64,000 bases of DNA from Adiantum capillus-veneris (Eukaryota > Streptophyta > Polypodiopsida > Polypodiales > Pteridaceae). This document shows positions 48,591-60,327 of the stretch, piece by piece. Both the position numbers and the translations under genes were made by a program. The first letter of the stretch is position 1. Every line of letters begins with the position of its first letter. Under the pieces are notes generated by a model. That model did not search any database and was not told the DNA's origin. It saw nothing but the letters and a program-made list of their open reading frames with translations. Where the stretch lies: contig CM043955.1 in the NCBI GenBank assembly GCA_014529385.2, positions 145,954,140-146,018,139 of the forward strand. The letters run 5' to 3'.

Positions 48591-49024
48591 CTCATCAGAC
48601 TGGACTTTCGCACGTGCTGGGTCCTCTCCAGTTGACTGGCTACTTTAGGTGAACAAACCTCCACGGGTATCGCTCACCACCTAGGTACCCCCGCCTCATC
48701 ATGTTGAACTTTCGCACGCGTTGGGTCCAATGTTAGAAAAAAACCGGGGTACAGTGTATTTTAACCGGCTAAAATCATAAAATCCCAGTTAGATTTTGAG
48801 CTTGCCTTGAAGAAAATCGACAGATATACACAATTTTTAGTGTAAATATTGGCAAAAGCTTCAAATTTTGACCTAAAAACTGGTAGAAATTTCAAGTTTG
48901 CCCTTATTTTCTTCGATTAACAAAAATGTATTTTTCTAGCCCAGGTTGGGTCCTCCCCAGTTGACTAGTTGCTTCAGGTGAACAAACCTCCACGGGTAGC
49001 TCGCCACCTAGGTACACACGCTCG
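48591..49024 (+). repeat. Two-unit tandem duplication, second unit split by an insert
   Basis: Unit 1 is 48591-48694 (104 bp, starts CTCATCA). Unit 2 starts CTCATCA at 48695, is interrupted at 48729-48944, and ends near 49024. The units share CTTTCGCACG, GGGTCCT, CAGTTGACT, GGTGAACAAACCTCCACGGG and CCACCTAGGTAC. Confidence 0.82.
48729..48944. mobile_element. 216-bp insert with 9-bp target duplication
   Basis: Flanked by GTTGGGTCC at 48720-48728 and 48945-48953. The ends share GTTAGAAAAA and, in reverse, GCTAGAAAAA. AT-rich, non-coding. A 9-bp duplication is typical of Mutator-like elements. Confidence 0.62.
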
Positions 49025-49675
49025 GTGGCAAATTCATTAGCGTCGTGCCAGTGAAAACTCTAATAAGCTTCTCTTCTAGGCTCCCTCGACATCGACTACT
49101 GTCACGACTAGCGAGTCGCTAGTCTGCATGTGTCCCATTAGAAAATAGAGAAAATGACCAAAAAACCCCTTTTAATTTGTCGAAATTCCCAAAATACCCC
49201 CAATATTTTGTCATGACTCATAAATTCCCACAATGCCCTTCAAAATTTCCAAAATTCCCAAAATACCCTTGGTTGTGAGATTAAATTTCTCCAGATATAA
49301 ATTTTTTTATAGCTTTCTATAAGAAGGCTGATTGTCTATCAATACAAGATGCTAAAACTAGAATTTGAGTTGGTTATGTAGCCTTTGGAGATGCATTGCT
49401 TCATTATTTGTAGACGTAATCGTCTTTTTTTGCAAATTTGTGATAAATTACATGCTAAGCCCATTAGCGTAAAAATAGAACATGCCCATTAGCCAAACAG
49501 AGCACTTAGCCTACGTGTCTTAGAATGAACATGCCCATTAGCCTAAAAAAAGGTCAACGCCTAAACTTCTATAAGGTTCTAATATGCAATGCTTTTTGGT
49601 TGTTGGTATGAACATTTTCTACCCATTTGCAAGACAAGAATCTTGAGCTTCTGTTGATGAGGAAAGGGATTTCAA
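49025..49675. other. Unannotated AT-rich stretch
   Basis: AAAATTCCCAAAATACCC-type near-repeats occur near 49183-49200 and 49243-49270. No coding potential or family match. Confidence 0.35.
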
Positions 49676-50340
49676 ATGAGAGGACAAAAGACATTAGCTA
49701 TCTATGGTGGCACTATTCCATTGTGCGAAAGAATAGAGGCCCATTCTTGGACACACCTAAACATGACAGGTCCTCTCACTTTGTCAGGACAACATGTAAA
49801 GCTTGAGCGCAAAGAAAATAATATGGAGAGCATGTTTATGTTATTGATCATGAGGTTTCTCAATTCTACAAGGTTGTTTTGTGTACTTCTCCATTGCAGA
49901 GCAACATTCATTTCAAGAATTCACCAATATTTACCAAAGAAGAGTCTCGATCTCCAAGACAACATTGATAATTGGGAAAGTGTTGTTGATACCTACCATT
50001 GTGCACCAATATTACCATCACCCTTAGTTAGGCTCGAGAAGTAATGCCAAGTCTGTGAGCTTCCATTATAGTATGATGGGTATAATGATTTTGAGAAGCC
50101 ACCTTACATTAGAGAGCTTTTAACTTTGGCTATATGTGAGTTTACAGTGGAGAATAGACATGCTCATATCAAGTTTTGAAAGAATCTGCTAATTAAGGAT
50201 TTGAAAATCTAGAATTTAGGGGTTTCATGGTAGATGAGGCTAATGCTAATTGGATTGCGGTTTCTACTATGTACTTTCGAGGTGCAATGAAAAAAATGCC
50301 AGCGAAAGAAAGATGTATGAGCCTTTTGCATTGAGTTGTT
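49676..50340 (+). pseudogene. Degraded coding remnant, family not recognised
   Basis: 49676-50044 is open for 122 residues (RIHQYLPKKSLDLQDNIDNW); after stops, 50095-50340 still reads protein-like pieces such as KPPYIRELLTLAICEFTVEN and FMVDEANANWIAVSTMYFRG. The runs suggest one decayed gene or transposon protein on plus. No domain assigned. Confidence 0.35.
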
Positions 50341-50439
50341 TTTTGAATCTAGCATGACATGATTATTCTCTTCAATATAGCTTGCACTTGCATCAATTTG
50401 TCAAGGGTGCTTCTCATATTTGCTCGAAAATTGTCTTTG

Positions 50440-52500
50440 CTGGGTTTTCCTTGCTCGTGATTGGAGGCTTTGAAGCAAAGAGTCTCCATGAACTAAGAAG
50501 TTTCATTGGTAATTGTGCATACTATAGACGTTTCATTGAAAAGTATTCTTTGATAGCTGGACCATTGCATGATTTAACCAAAAATAATTTTAAGTATGCA
50601 TGGACTCCAAAAGAAAAGGAAGATTTTGAAACTTTAAAAGAAAAGATCACTTCACAACTTGTTTTAATTTTGCACATTCTCTCAAAGCCATTTGCGGTGC
50701 AATGTGATGCTTGTGGCGATTGCCTTTTGAAGATGTCTTAGTCCAAGAAGGGTATGCCATAGCATATGAGACTAGAAGGCTTAACTCCGATGAAAAGACT
50801 TTAGGCATATACAAAAAAGAACTTTTAGCTCTTTTACATGCCTTAGAGTCTTGGAAGCATTATCTCCTAGGAATGCCTTTTATTCTAAGAACATACCGTC
50901 AAAGCCTTAAGTATTTCATGACTCAAACGAAGCTTTTCGATAAGCAAATGAGGTGGGTAAATTTTCTTTGACAATTTAATTTTTGTATTGCTCACATAGA
51001 GGGAAAGCATAATCAAGTGGCCGATACACTCTCACGTAGGCCACGAGTCAATGCAGTCTCAATAGCGAATTACAATGATCTATCCTCCATGATAGATAAG
51101 TATGCTATTGATGATGATTTTAAACATGTCATGCCAGCCATTGCATTAGGGAAGAAAGAAGAGCCTTATTCCCTTCAAGAAGGCTATCTTCTCTATGGCA
51201 ATAGGCTATGTACCACAAAGTCTCTCCGTGAGAAAGTGATGAATGAATCCCATGATCCACCCTATGCTGGACATAGGGGGATTCAAACTACCTTAAAAGC
51301 CATGGAAATGTATTTTTATTGGCCTACAATGAAAAAGGACATACATGAATCTGTGTCACAATGCATTGTATGCCAAGAGACCAAGTATGATAGAGGGAAG
51401 CAACTTGGCCTGCTCCAACCTTTACCCATTCTTGATTCACCATGGGAGAGCATATCCATGGATTTCATCTTTGGATTGCCTAAGTCTATCCATGGTAATA
51501 CAAGAATATGGACAATAGTAGGCAGGTTTAGCAAGCAAGCTAATTTTATACCTGTCAAAAAGACTATTAAGGCACATCATATGGCAACCCTCTTCATTTC
51601 CCAAATATTCAAGTGTCATGGATTAACTAGCTCCATTGTGTTAGATAGAGACCCTAGAATCACTAGTAAACTTTGGAAAGGGCTCTTTGAGAATCTTGGC
51701 ACTAAGCTCAATCTCTCTTTGGCTTATCACCCACAAACGGATGGCCAAAGTGAAATTGCAAACTCCACAATTCTTGATCTACTCAAAGCCTATGTAACAA
51801 ATGTAGGTCAAAGGAATCAATGAAAAAAATATGTACCTCTTGTAGAGCATGCATACAACAACTTGCATACCTCTATGAGAAAGGCACCTTTTGAGGTAAT
51901 TGAAGGTAGACCATAAAGCCCATTGATACTAAAGACACATGATAAGATTTTTGCAACAGATGAGTATAGTACAAATTTGAAGGAATCTTTCCAAAAGATC
52001 AAAGATGTCATATTCATTGCATAACAAAAGCAAAAGGCTGCTTCAGGAAAATAATCAGGTCTTGCTCAAATTTCCTAAGGCTTGATAAAGGCATACTACG
52101 GGTAAGAATTGGCAAGGACAATCAACGGGCCACCAAGAACACTATGCTAAGTTGGCCAGAAGGTATTATGGTTCTTTCCAAGTGCTGAAGCCAATCAATG
52201 AGACGGCTTGTCAACTCAAATTACCCCAAAGTTCACTTATCCATAACGCTTTTCATGTAAGCTTATTGAAGCCATACAAAGGGCAACCACCAAGCGAGCC
52301 TATCATAGAGGACCCACCCAAATTCAAAGGTCAAGAGGAGATCCTTCAACCCGAGAGCATCTTACGATGCGAAGACAAGATTCTACAAAGTGGTAAGGTC
52401 ATAAAAATATATCTTGTTAAGTTTAAGATTATCCTTTTAAAGATGCTAAGTGGATGCAAGATGCTAAGTTGAAGGATAATGTGAATCTTGTAAAGGCTTA
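50440..52500 (+). pseudogene. pol: Family B chromovirus relic: RNase H, integrase, chromodomain
   Basis: Starts abruptly in the RT connection (SLHELRSFIGNCAYYRRFIE). RNase H: VQCDACGDC, IAYETRRLN, LLALLHALESWKHYLLG. Integrase: HDPPYAGHRGIQ, CIVCQETKYDRGKQ, SMDFIFGLPKSIHGNT, LDRDPRITSKLW, HPQTDGQSEIAN. Chromodomain-like C-terminus: LIHNAFHVSLLKPYKG, QPESILRCEDKIL. Breaks are a frameshift near 50720, TGA 50969, TGA 51821 (TGG in the copy at 60970), and others to 52151. The longest open part is 51017-51823. Confidence 0.87.
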
Positions 52501-52892
52501 CAATGACTCTTTGTGAGTGAGCACTATGTAAACAACGTTTTTAATGCACAATGTTATTTGAATATTGTCTCTTTGTCTCTTTGTTTTTTTAAATGTTCAA
52601 TGTGTATGCATACTAATGATCATACTTATGGTAGAATACTTCTCCCAAGTGCCAAGTAGACTTGCCATCTACTTTGGAATGCTGATATGTGGCTATATGT
52701 AAAGACATGCTTGCGGCATTAGTGTTCTCCCAAGCACCAAGTGGCTTAGTCACCCACTCTGGAATGATGTCGCTGGACAAAAAGGGATCCTCTGTCCAAA
52801 ATGCCCAATGGACTAAGGCAACAACTTATCTTCCCTACTTCATAATCGAGGATGATTATGATTTCAAGGGAGAGGTAATGTCACCAAAATTA
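52501..52892 (+). other. Family B 3' untranslated region, polypurine tract and LTR stub
   Basis: Homologous, on the opposite strand, to 59968-60327. CAAGGGAGAGGTAA at 52865-52878 is the polypurine tract; TGTCA at 52879 starts the LTR, which is lost after a few bases. Confidence 0.7.
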
Positions 52893-52916
52893 AATTTTCT
52901 ATAGCCTTGGTATAAT

Positions 52917-54073
52917 TTTGGGCATTGGTTTTCCTCTTGGCATCACTTTTGTCTTTATTTTCCATGGGCTTGACATTCCATCTAGCCCCTTGTTAGAAAT
53001 TGATGCACGAAGCAACCATGGTGTGGTGGATTACTTTGGTGATAGAACCAAGCCGTTGAGAGTTGACATACTCGGCCATATCTTTGGACAGAATTGTTGC
53101 TTTTGCTTGGCGAAGTTTATCTCTTGAAAGACAATAGCCTTGAGATATAAATCTCAAAACTTGTCCACATGTTTGTGGATACAATCATGAGAGAGATTCT
53201 TCTAACTCCGCCATTTGATAAGCACTTTGTCCTTTGCATCGTTTGCAAGGAATTGCTTCATGATGGAAAATCATAGAGTTTTCCATGTCTTGGGGGCTTC
53301 ACCATTGCCATGAAGGCTAGCCCACCATTGACGATCCGATTTTTGGAAGTGCATACCTACATTGCGTAGCTTGGAGGACTCCATGAAGCTCTCGTCTCCA
53401 AAGGCCGCATCAAATTGTTGGATGAAGGCCAATACTTTGTCAGTAGCACCAAAGGTGCCATCATAGGTGAGAAAGAGATACTCTTTCCTCCCTCTTTGAA
53501 CTTCTTGATCTTTTGTGACCTTCGCTATGGAGGATAAGATTTGCGATGTCCTCCCCTCTTGTATTCTCTAGGAGAATAACTATTGCTTTCATCGGAAGAG
53601 GAGGAAGATGAAGAAGAAGGAGAAGAGGGTGACATCTTTCTTGTCCTTTTCTTCCTTTGTTTCCTATCTTCCCTTTTTAAAGTGATGAGGAATAGGAATA
53701 TGGGTTGACCGTTTCCTCTTGGAAGGAGCTGGAAATTGTATAGTCCATCGTCTCTGTGGAGCCACATCTTCGGAGGAACTTAGGGATTCATTACTTTCTT
53801 GTTCTTTGGATTCCTCCTCTCGTATGGGAGAGAGCCTTCTTTTGGGGGTCTCATCAAGAGGCCTCCTAAGCTCTCTCTCCTCTTGAAGAGGAAAGGAAAT
53901 CCCATCAGCACGAAGTTGTTGAGTAACTTTGGCTTCCAAAGAGGGGTTGCCCATAGCTTGTTGCAACCTAGTAACAAGATAATTAACAAACATGGGGGCA
54001 TCATCATTAGCACCTTCATGTGCAAAATCAAAGTGTCAATGTTCATTCTACTCTCTTGGTTATTGTCAGCCAT
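52917..54073 (-). pseudogene. gag: Family B chromovirus Gag
   Basis: Minus strand from ATG ending at 54073 (MADNNQESRMNIDTL). After an early frameshift, 53664-53993 reads NYLVTRLQQAMGNPSLEAK with acidic/basic linker; then Ser-rich and Arg-rich stretch, and 53170-53520 reads TYDGTFGATDKVLAFIQQFD, QKSDRQWWASLHGNGEAP, LRFSIMKQFLANDAKDKV, a gypsy Gag capsid. It ends in the Asn/Lys-rich stretch that, in the copy at the window's right edge, precedes the knuckle. Several frameshifts. Confidence 0.72.
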
Positions 54074-54474
54074 GTTAATTAAACTTATGTGTTTACTTAG
54101 TGTATGCTTTGGCAATTCAAAACCTTAGTTGCTACTCCTCTTAGCCTTTGAAAATAGGCACTTAAATATCTACACCCACGGCTCGAATTGGCTGATTATA
54201 GAGAGTAGTGGAGTGGGTCTAACATAGCAGAGTTGCCGAGGGATAGCTCCTTTCAGACTTCTTATGGCTGAATAATGGTAAAGTTGTAGGCAAGTCTAAA
54301 AAGACTCCATTATTAAGACCAAATCTCCCAAGGTGTGCACCATATCCCACATAGTGGGCTCAACAAAACTAATAATATACCCCAGTCCCACTTACCCTAA
54401 TATGATTAACAAAATCGACCATTAATAGGCTACTTAAGGACCTCTCTTCTTAAGCAAGAAAAGAGAAACCGAAT
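54074..54474 (-). other. Family B leader
   Basis: About 400 bases between the primer site and the Gag ATG on the minus strand. No reading frame seen. Confidence 0.55.
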
Positions 54475-54486
54475 GCTCTGATACCA
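54475..54486 (-). other. Family B primer binding site (initiator Met)
   Basis: TGGTATCAGAGC on the minus strand, perfect over 12 bases and one base after the LTR end at 54488. Initiator-Met priming is usual for chromoviruses. Confidence 0.9.
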
Positions 54487-54487
54487 A

Positions 54488-56236
54488 TGTAATGGAAATG
54501 GCCTATGAACTTTGAGAGTAGTGGAATTAGGAAACTAGATGAAGCACTTTTGTGAGATTACTTTGTGAGCGTAGCGGGTGAACTTAATTGATGGTAGCAA
54601 CATAAAAATGGTACTTAGTTAACTTGGCATGAACAATACTTTTGCAAAAGAGAAAGTTTAGAGAACATGAAAATAGTTGAGGACCGGATTCACACGAAGC
54701 CGGTCCCCCCTCCAATAGGCATTTGTATTATAGTCTCTCCCATCAAGAGAGACTTGGTACAATACAATATTTGTGTTCCTTGTGACCTAGGTGATGCAAT
54801 GAAGATGGAAAGCTTCATGCATCACAAACATAACATAAACTTTGTAGAAAGCATTAACTATCCCAAGCTTCAGTCCCAAGATCTCAAACACCTTCGAAGG
54901 TGGAGAGAGCTAGCGGGGAATGAGGGTAGGGAAGAGGAAGAAGAAACATTCCATAGGAGAAAGAAATAGTTCCTCACTTATCATCACTCTTTTTGCTAGC
55001 ATACATAATAGCATAGTAATGAAGATGGAGAAGATGGCAAGCTTAAGCATTGAAGCATGGCTCTTGGTTGGATTTGCATTCCATAACCAAGAGTGTTGGT
55101 GTAGGCTCTCACTTCTCACAAGCTTGGAGAAGGATGTGGAGTTCCTCTACTTTTACCAAGTGAGTATAAATCCACAAAATGAGTGTGTGAGAGGTGTATA
55201 ACCCCCCCCCCCCCACACACACACACACACACCCCTTGCTTGCTTGGGGCGAGTTCTACTTTTTGCTCATGCCTCAAGATCATTGGACCCCTCTCCCCCT
55301 AGCCAATCATATGCACCATGCATTTTAAGTACACGGGTAGTCTTTGGACAAGTGTCCTCCTTACCTCCTTACCCCTTAGAGAGAGAGAGAGAGCTTGAAA
55401 ATATGTAGATATTTGCTAAATGGAACTAGAAGCTCATTGGACTCCTCTTTAGCCCAGCCAATAGCATTCAAGCACACCATGTGGCTAAGCATAGGGAGAG
55501 TCTGATATGTGTCACATGTGCCCCTTGAGAAAAGGGTGCCCTTTGGGTGAGTGGGAGGTTAAGTCAAAGATTCCCCTAACTTTGGGGATTTACCCCTCCT
55601 TTGTAGGGTCTCTTTTTGACTCAAGCACCTTACTCCCCATGCATAGGAAGCTTCTCAAGCACCTTCCTCGTCAAGCATGACAAGCACCTCAAGCACCTTA
55701 GTCATCAAGCACAACAAGGACCTCAAGCACCTTAGTCATGAAGCACGACAAGCACCTCAAGCACCTTAGTCATCAAGCACGACAAGCAGCTCAAGCACCT
55801 TAGTTAGCAAGCACGACAAGCATCTCAAGCTTAGGTTGAGTTCCCCCCTAGCTTGCCTAAGGTCAAAGGACTTTTAACACTAACTATTGCAGGTCTTTAA
55901 TGAAGCTAACCCTAAGGTCTTTTAAGCTCCATTAGATGCACGTTGCTCTTTGATAAACTACCTCCTTTTGGACCCGTATTGAGATGTAACCATCTCTCCT
56001 CTTGGCCCCTTGTTGAGATAAGTCTAGAAGCACTTATTGCACATTACTCTTTGGTAGACCGTCTCCGTTTGGACCCTTATCGAGATGCAACCATCTCTCC
56101 TTTTGGTCCCTTGTTGAGATAGGTCTAGAAGTACATGTCTCTATTCTAATCTTGTTCCCGTTTATTCTCCCACATTAAATGATCAGTTTAATACGAGAAA
56201 ATCATTTGGGTCAGCTAGATATTAGATTTTATGATA
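54488..56236 (-). repeat. Family B 5' LTR (1749 bp)
   Basis: On minus it begins TATCATAAAATC at 56236 (TGTC in other copies, so the terminal TG is mutated) and ends CCATTTCCATTACA. It matches 58360-59967 throughout, with the distal half diverged. It contains a C-run plus CA microsatellite at 55203-55233 and a 34-bp minisatellite. Confidence 0.87.
55687..55850. repeat. 34-bp minisatellite inside the family B LTR
   Basis: Five units beginning CCTCAAGCACC (or a variant) at 55687, 55721, 55755, 55789 and 55823. The other LTR has a looser version built from CAAGCACCTCAAGCAT-type units at about 59455-59680. Confidence 0.9.
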
Positions 56237-58359
56237 TTTGGCACACTACTTTCAGTAGTCTCGTGGCCGAGGGCGTCATATACATTTTGTGCAGTATCAA
56301 TGGCTGAAGGTGGCCATCCACTATTCACACATTGTGCTTGCAGTGAGAGTGCAGTTGATGAGGGTCATCAGCAAGAAGAAAGAGGCACTCCCAGATGGCG
56401 GCTATCACCCGATAAGCATGAAGCATTATGGAGGTGGTGTGCACCTGAGGTGGCTTCATTGACTGTCACGATGATGTACCCCCGAGAGTGGATGACGTCA
56501 GCGATGACGATGACTCTTAGGAATCTTAATTGATCATCCATACATATGTATTATGTATGATTCTATTTATGTTGTTGTGGTGATCCATGCATATATGAGA
56601 TGAGAATTCATTGGTTTGTCTTTTGCTTGTCATTCCTTAAGTAAATAATTGTATATGTTCATGTTTATCATAATGATTAATGGCGACAAAAGTGTGTACA
56701 ATGCAAATCCCACACATTCTTTGCACACCTGTGGGGCATGCCCTCTCCCACATGCGTGCAAAGTTTTGTTGCAAACCGAGCTTGTCTCAAAATGGCACTC
56801 GCCACGGACTTGCACTTCTCTAGTGCATGTCAGCCTGCGATGATGCAAGTAGAAGGGTAGAAGTATGTTAACGTGTCGGCTATCCTGGACAATGCTAGTT
56901 AATTGTGCTCGTTAGCATTTTCTAAAGACAAAAGGGCAAGTGAAATTTAGATTTAGAATGTCTTGAAAAACATTACTTTATGTGTTCCCTTCTTGACCTT
57001 TTTCAATTTTTGGTTACCCAAGAAAGAGTGGGGTAGTGGATGGACTCTGTGTGTGTGTGCGCGCGCGCCCACTCCAATTCTCTCTCACTCTGAGGTTTGT
57101 GCTAGTCAGCACTGTTCCTACTCCTTGTTGGTCTGTTCCGCTGGTAGCTAGCCTCAGAGTTCAGTTGTGGAAGCTGAGCTGTTATCTCGCTCTGGCACAT
57201 ACCCATACATATGAAGAATCAACAACTTCCAATGTTGGAAATGGACCTACAATATTACAACCCAATGTTGGAAATGGATCCAACAATATTACTACCTCCA
57301 ATGTTGGAAATGGAGGCGCACTCTATAATGGTGGTAAGCAAACTCCAAATAAATTAATTGGTGTAGTTAATCAAACTTTAGCATGTTTAGATTACTATGT
57401 CTCCAAATGAATTCATTGGTGTAGTTAATAAAATTTTAGCATGTTTAGATTAATGCATCATGTGCTTACAGCTACTCATTTCATTGATTTCAACTATCTA
57501 ATACATGCTCGTTTGCAGACCTCAGCAGAATGTAGAAGGGAGCTATTACAGCCAATGAATTGCAACTTTTAGGATCCAGCTACTTTGGTTATCAGGAAAT
57601 ACGAGAGAGAAAGAAAGAGCAAACAACGGGAAAACCAACGTATGAAAGTTGAGCGAGGAGATCATGCCATCAATGATGAGGAAAAAAAGAAAATCGCTTT
57701 CAAGATTGTGAGTGCTTTCAAGAGTAGGACACAAGGTTTCAATACAGAAACAAAGTTGGACATCTGGAGTCTTGTTGCTAACCATCCACATATTCGAGAA
57801 ATCCATGATCAATCTTTAGAGGATGTTGCTATGTAGATGGCAATTGTCTCCAATGTCCGCAACACACTCGCTACCGTCAAGCAGCCAAGCCCTAATGAGG
57901 ATTTTTTAAAAAAAAGAATGCAACATTGCAGATGCTGTTGAATTCAAAGGAAAACATGCCTATTGCAAAAGTCTCCATGGTCCTAAAAGTCAGCCATCGC
58001 ACCTTGTTCAAGGCGAAATGACGACGGGAGAAGCCTGGTGTTGATGCTCGATTATTTTCCTTGGATGCATGTCACAAGCAACACCGTCATAGCCCTATTA
58101 CAAATGAAATAAAAGAATTGATCTACCTTTTAAGAGCGTTTTGTGTTTTTTGTGAGGACGTCACATTTGGCATACATGGCAACCAAAGCATTGCCAAACC
58201 AAGACATGTTCATGCAATAGTCCCTCACTAGCATTGTGAATTCTCTCACCCATGTCATAGTCTTGCATATTGATATCTTGGCTACATTCTACCATTTGGT
58301 TGTAGAGTGCGCTGCAAGCACTGAAGCTGTGCATTCTCATATTGATACAAGAAGCTTTT
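56237..58359 (+). other. Spacer between two family B copies with two unrecognised ORFs
   Basis: No element family recognised. 57036-57410 is a 124-residue plus frame with three NVGNG repeats, preceded by a TG/CG dinucleotide run at 57045-57067. 57585-57836 (83 residues) is rich in Arg/Lys/Glu then WSLVANHPHIREIHDQSLED. 57955-58160 has further protein-like pieces (VDARLFSLDACHKQHR) in broken frames. This may be one decayed plus-strand gene. Confidence 0.35.
57585..57836 (+). CDS. Charged 83-residue ORF, unknown
   Basis: Starts at GTG/Met-like context within a longer open stretch (from about 57567, LLGSSYFG... no upstream ATG seen). Sequence: basic coil-like N-terminus (RKYERERKSKQRENQR), then NDEEKKKIAFKIVSAF, TKLDIWSLVANHP. 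No domain recognised. It may be an exon of the broken gene suggested by neighbouring pieces. Confidence 0.3.
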   Translation: MVIRKYERERKSKQRENQRMKVERGDHAINDEEKKKIAFKIVSAFKSRTQGFNTETKLDIWSLVANHPHIREIHDQSLEDVAM

Positions 58360-59967
58360 TGTAATGGAATTTGCCTATTCAATTTGAGAATAGCGGAATT
58401 TAATGAGAGTACTTTCAAGAAATGATTTTGTGAGCATAGCGGGTAGACATAATTGAAGATAGCAACATAATCATAGCAATTAGTTAACTTGGCATAGACA
58501 ATACTTTTGCAAGAGAGAGAGTTTAGAGAACATGACAACAATTGAGGACCGGATTTATGTGGAGCCGGTCCCCCCTCCAATAGGCATTTGTATTATGATT
58601 TCTCCCATAAAGAGAGACTTGTTACAATACAGTCTTTGTGTTCCTTGTGACCTAGGTGATGCCATGAAGATGGAAGGCTTCATGCACCACAAACATAACA
58701 TAAACTTGAAGAAAGCTTTAACTATTCCAAGCCTCAGTCCCAAGACCTCAAACACCTTCGAAGGTGGAGAGAGCTAGCAGGGAATGAGGGTAGGGAAGAG
58801 GAAGAAGAAACATTTCGTAGGAGAAAGAATTAGTTCCTCACTTATCATACTCTTGTTGCTAGCATACATAATAGCACAGTAATGAAGAAGAAGGATATGG
58901 AAAGCTTAAGCATTGAAGCATGGCTCTTGGTTGGATTTGCACTCCATAGCCAAGAGTGTTGGTGTAGGCTCTCAACCTCTACTTGCTTGGAGAGGGAGCT
59001 CTTGCACTTTGCACATCACACAATGAGAGTGCTTGTGAGTGTGTGTGGGTGAGTATACCCCCTAGGCACCCCCTTAGCTTGCTTGGGTCGACCCCCCCTT
59101 GTAGCTCATGCCTGAAGCTCATTGGACCCTTCCAGGCCTAGCCAATCACAAGCAAGAGCCATTACAAGCAACATGGGTAGCCTTGGGACAAGTGTCCCCC
59201 TTTCCCCTTTGAGAGAGAGGACTTGATAAATGCTAAAACAATTAGATAATTCATGTAATTTATCATTGGACCCCTTTGAAGCCTAGCCAATAGGCTTCAA
59301 GCAACACATGAAGGTAACATGGGTAGGGGCCTGACATGTGTCCTTGCTGCCTCTTCAAGTTGGGCTTCCCTTGTGTGTGTGAGTGGGTGTTCTCTCTCTA
59401 GCCCCTAGGAAAAGGGCTCGCCCCCCCTCTTGTAGGAATGCTTTTGACTTTTAGGTGATCAAGCACCTTACTCACCAAGCATGACAAAGCACTTGAACTA
59501 GGGGGTGTTCCCACAAGCATCTCAGGCAAGCTTCTCAAGGCACCTCAAGTACTTTAATCATGCAGCAAGTCAAGCACCTCAAGCATGGAGCCAGTCAAGC
59601 ACCTCAAGCATCTTAATCAAGCACCTCAAGCATGAAAAACCACCTCAAGCATGACAAGCACCTCGAGCTTGGGCCGGGTTCCCACCTCAAGCTCAGCCCT
59701 AGCTTACTTAAGGTCAAAGGACTTTTACACACATTTATTGGAGGTCTTCAATGAAGCTAACCCTAAGGTCTTATGCTCCATTGGTTAGCCTTGCTCTTTG
59801 ATAGACCATCTCCCTTTTGGGCCCCTTTACCATTGGCCCCGTGTTGAGATAGATCTATAAGCACATACCTATATCTTAACACTTGTTCCCGTTTATTCTC
59901 CCACATTAAGTGATCAATTTAATATGAGAAAATCATTTGGGTTAGTTAGATATTAGATTTTATGACA
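58360..59967 (-). repeat. Family B 3' LTR (1608 bp)
   Basis: On minus it starts TGTCATAAAATCTAATATC at 59967, right after the purine tract AAGAGAGAGGTAA, and ends AAATTCCATTACA at 58360. Its internal copy of the CAAGCACCTC repeats lies near 59455-59680. Confidence 0.9.
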
Positions 59968-60327
59968 TTACCTCTCTCTTGAAATCATAGTCGTCCTCGA
60001 CTATGAGGTAGAAAAGATAAAGTCTTAGTCATTAGTCAATCGTACTTAGCGGATAAAGGATCCCTTTTTACCCTATGACATCTTTCCAAGATGGATGACT
60101 AATCCATTTGGTGCTTGGGAGTCATAGCTGCCGCAAGCATGTCTGCTCTTTAGTCCATTTTATTCTCCCATAGTAGAGTGACAAATTCTACTTGGTGTTT
60201 GAGAGACGTCGTCATCACAAACATGATTCTAAGCATGCATACTAGTTAAATTTTGTGCACAATTAAAAAGAGGACTAGTCATATAAGACAAAAACATGAG
60301 TTATTTAAAAGAAATTTGTACATTTGC
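59968..60327 (-). other. Family B polypurine tract and 3' untranslated region
   Basis: Purine tract AAGAGAGAGGTAA on minus at 59968-59980, then about 350 bases with no frame, matching 15262-15618 and 52501-52878. Confidence 0.78.

Noticed and set aside
55600-55860. CRISPR-like array
   Set aside because: The 34-base units are contiguous without unique spacers and lie within an LTR of a plant retrotransposon.
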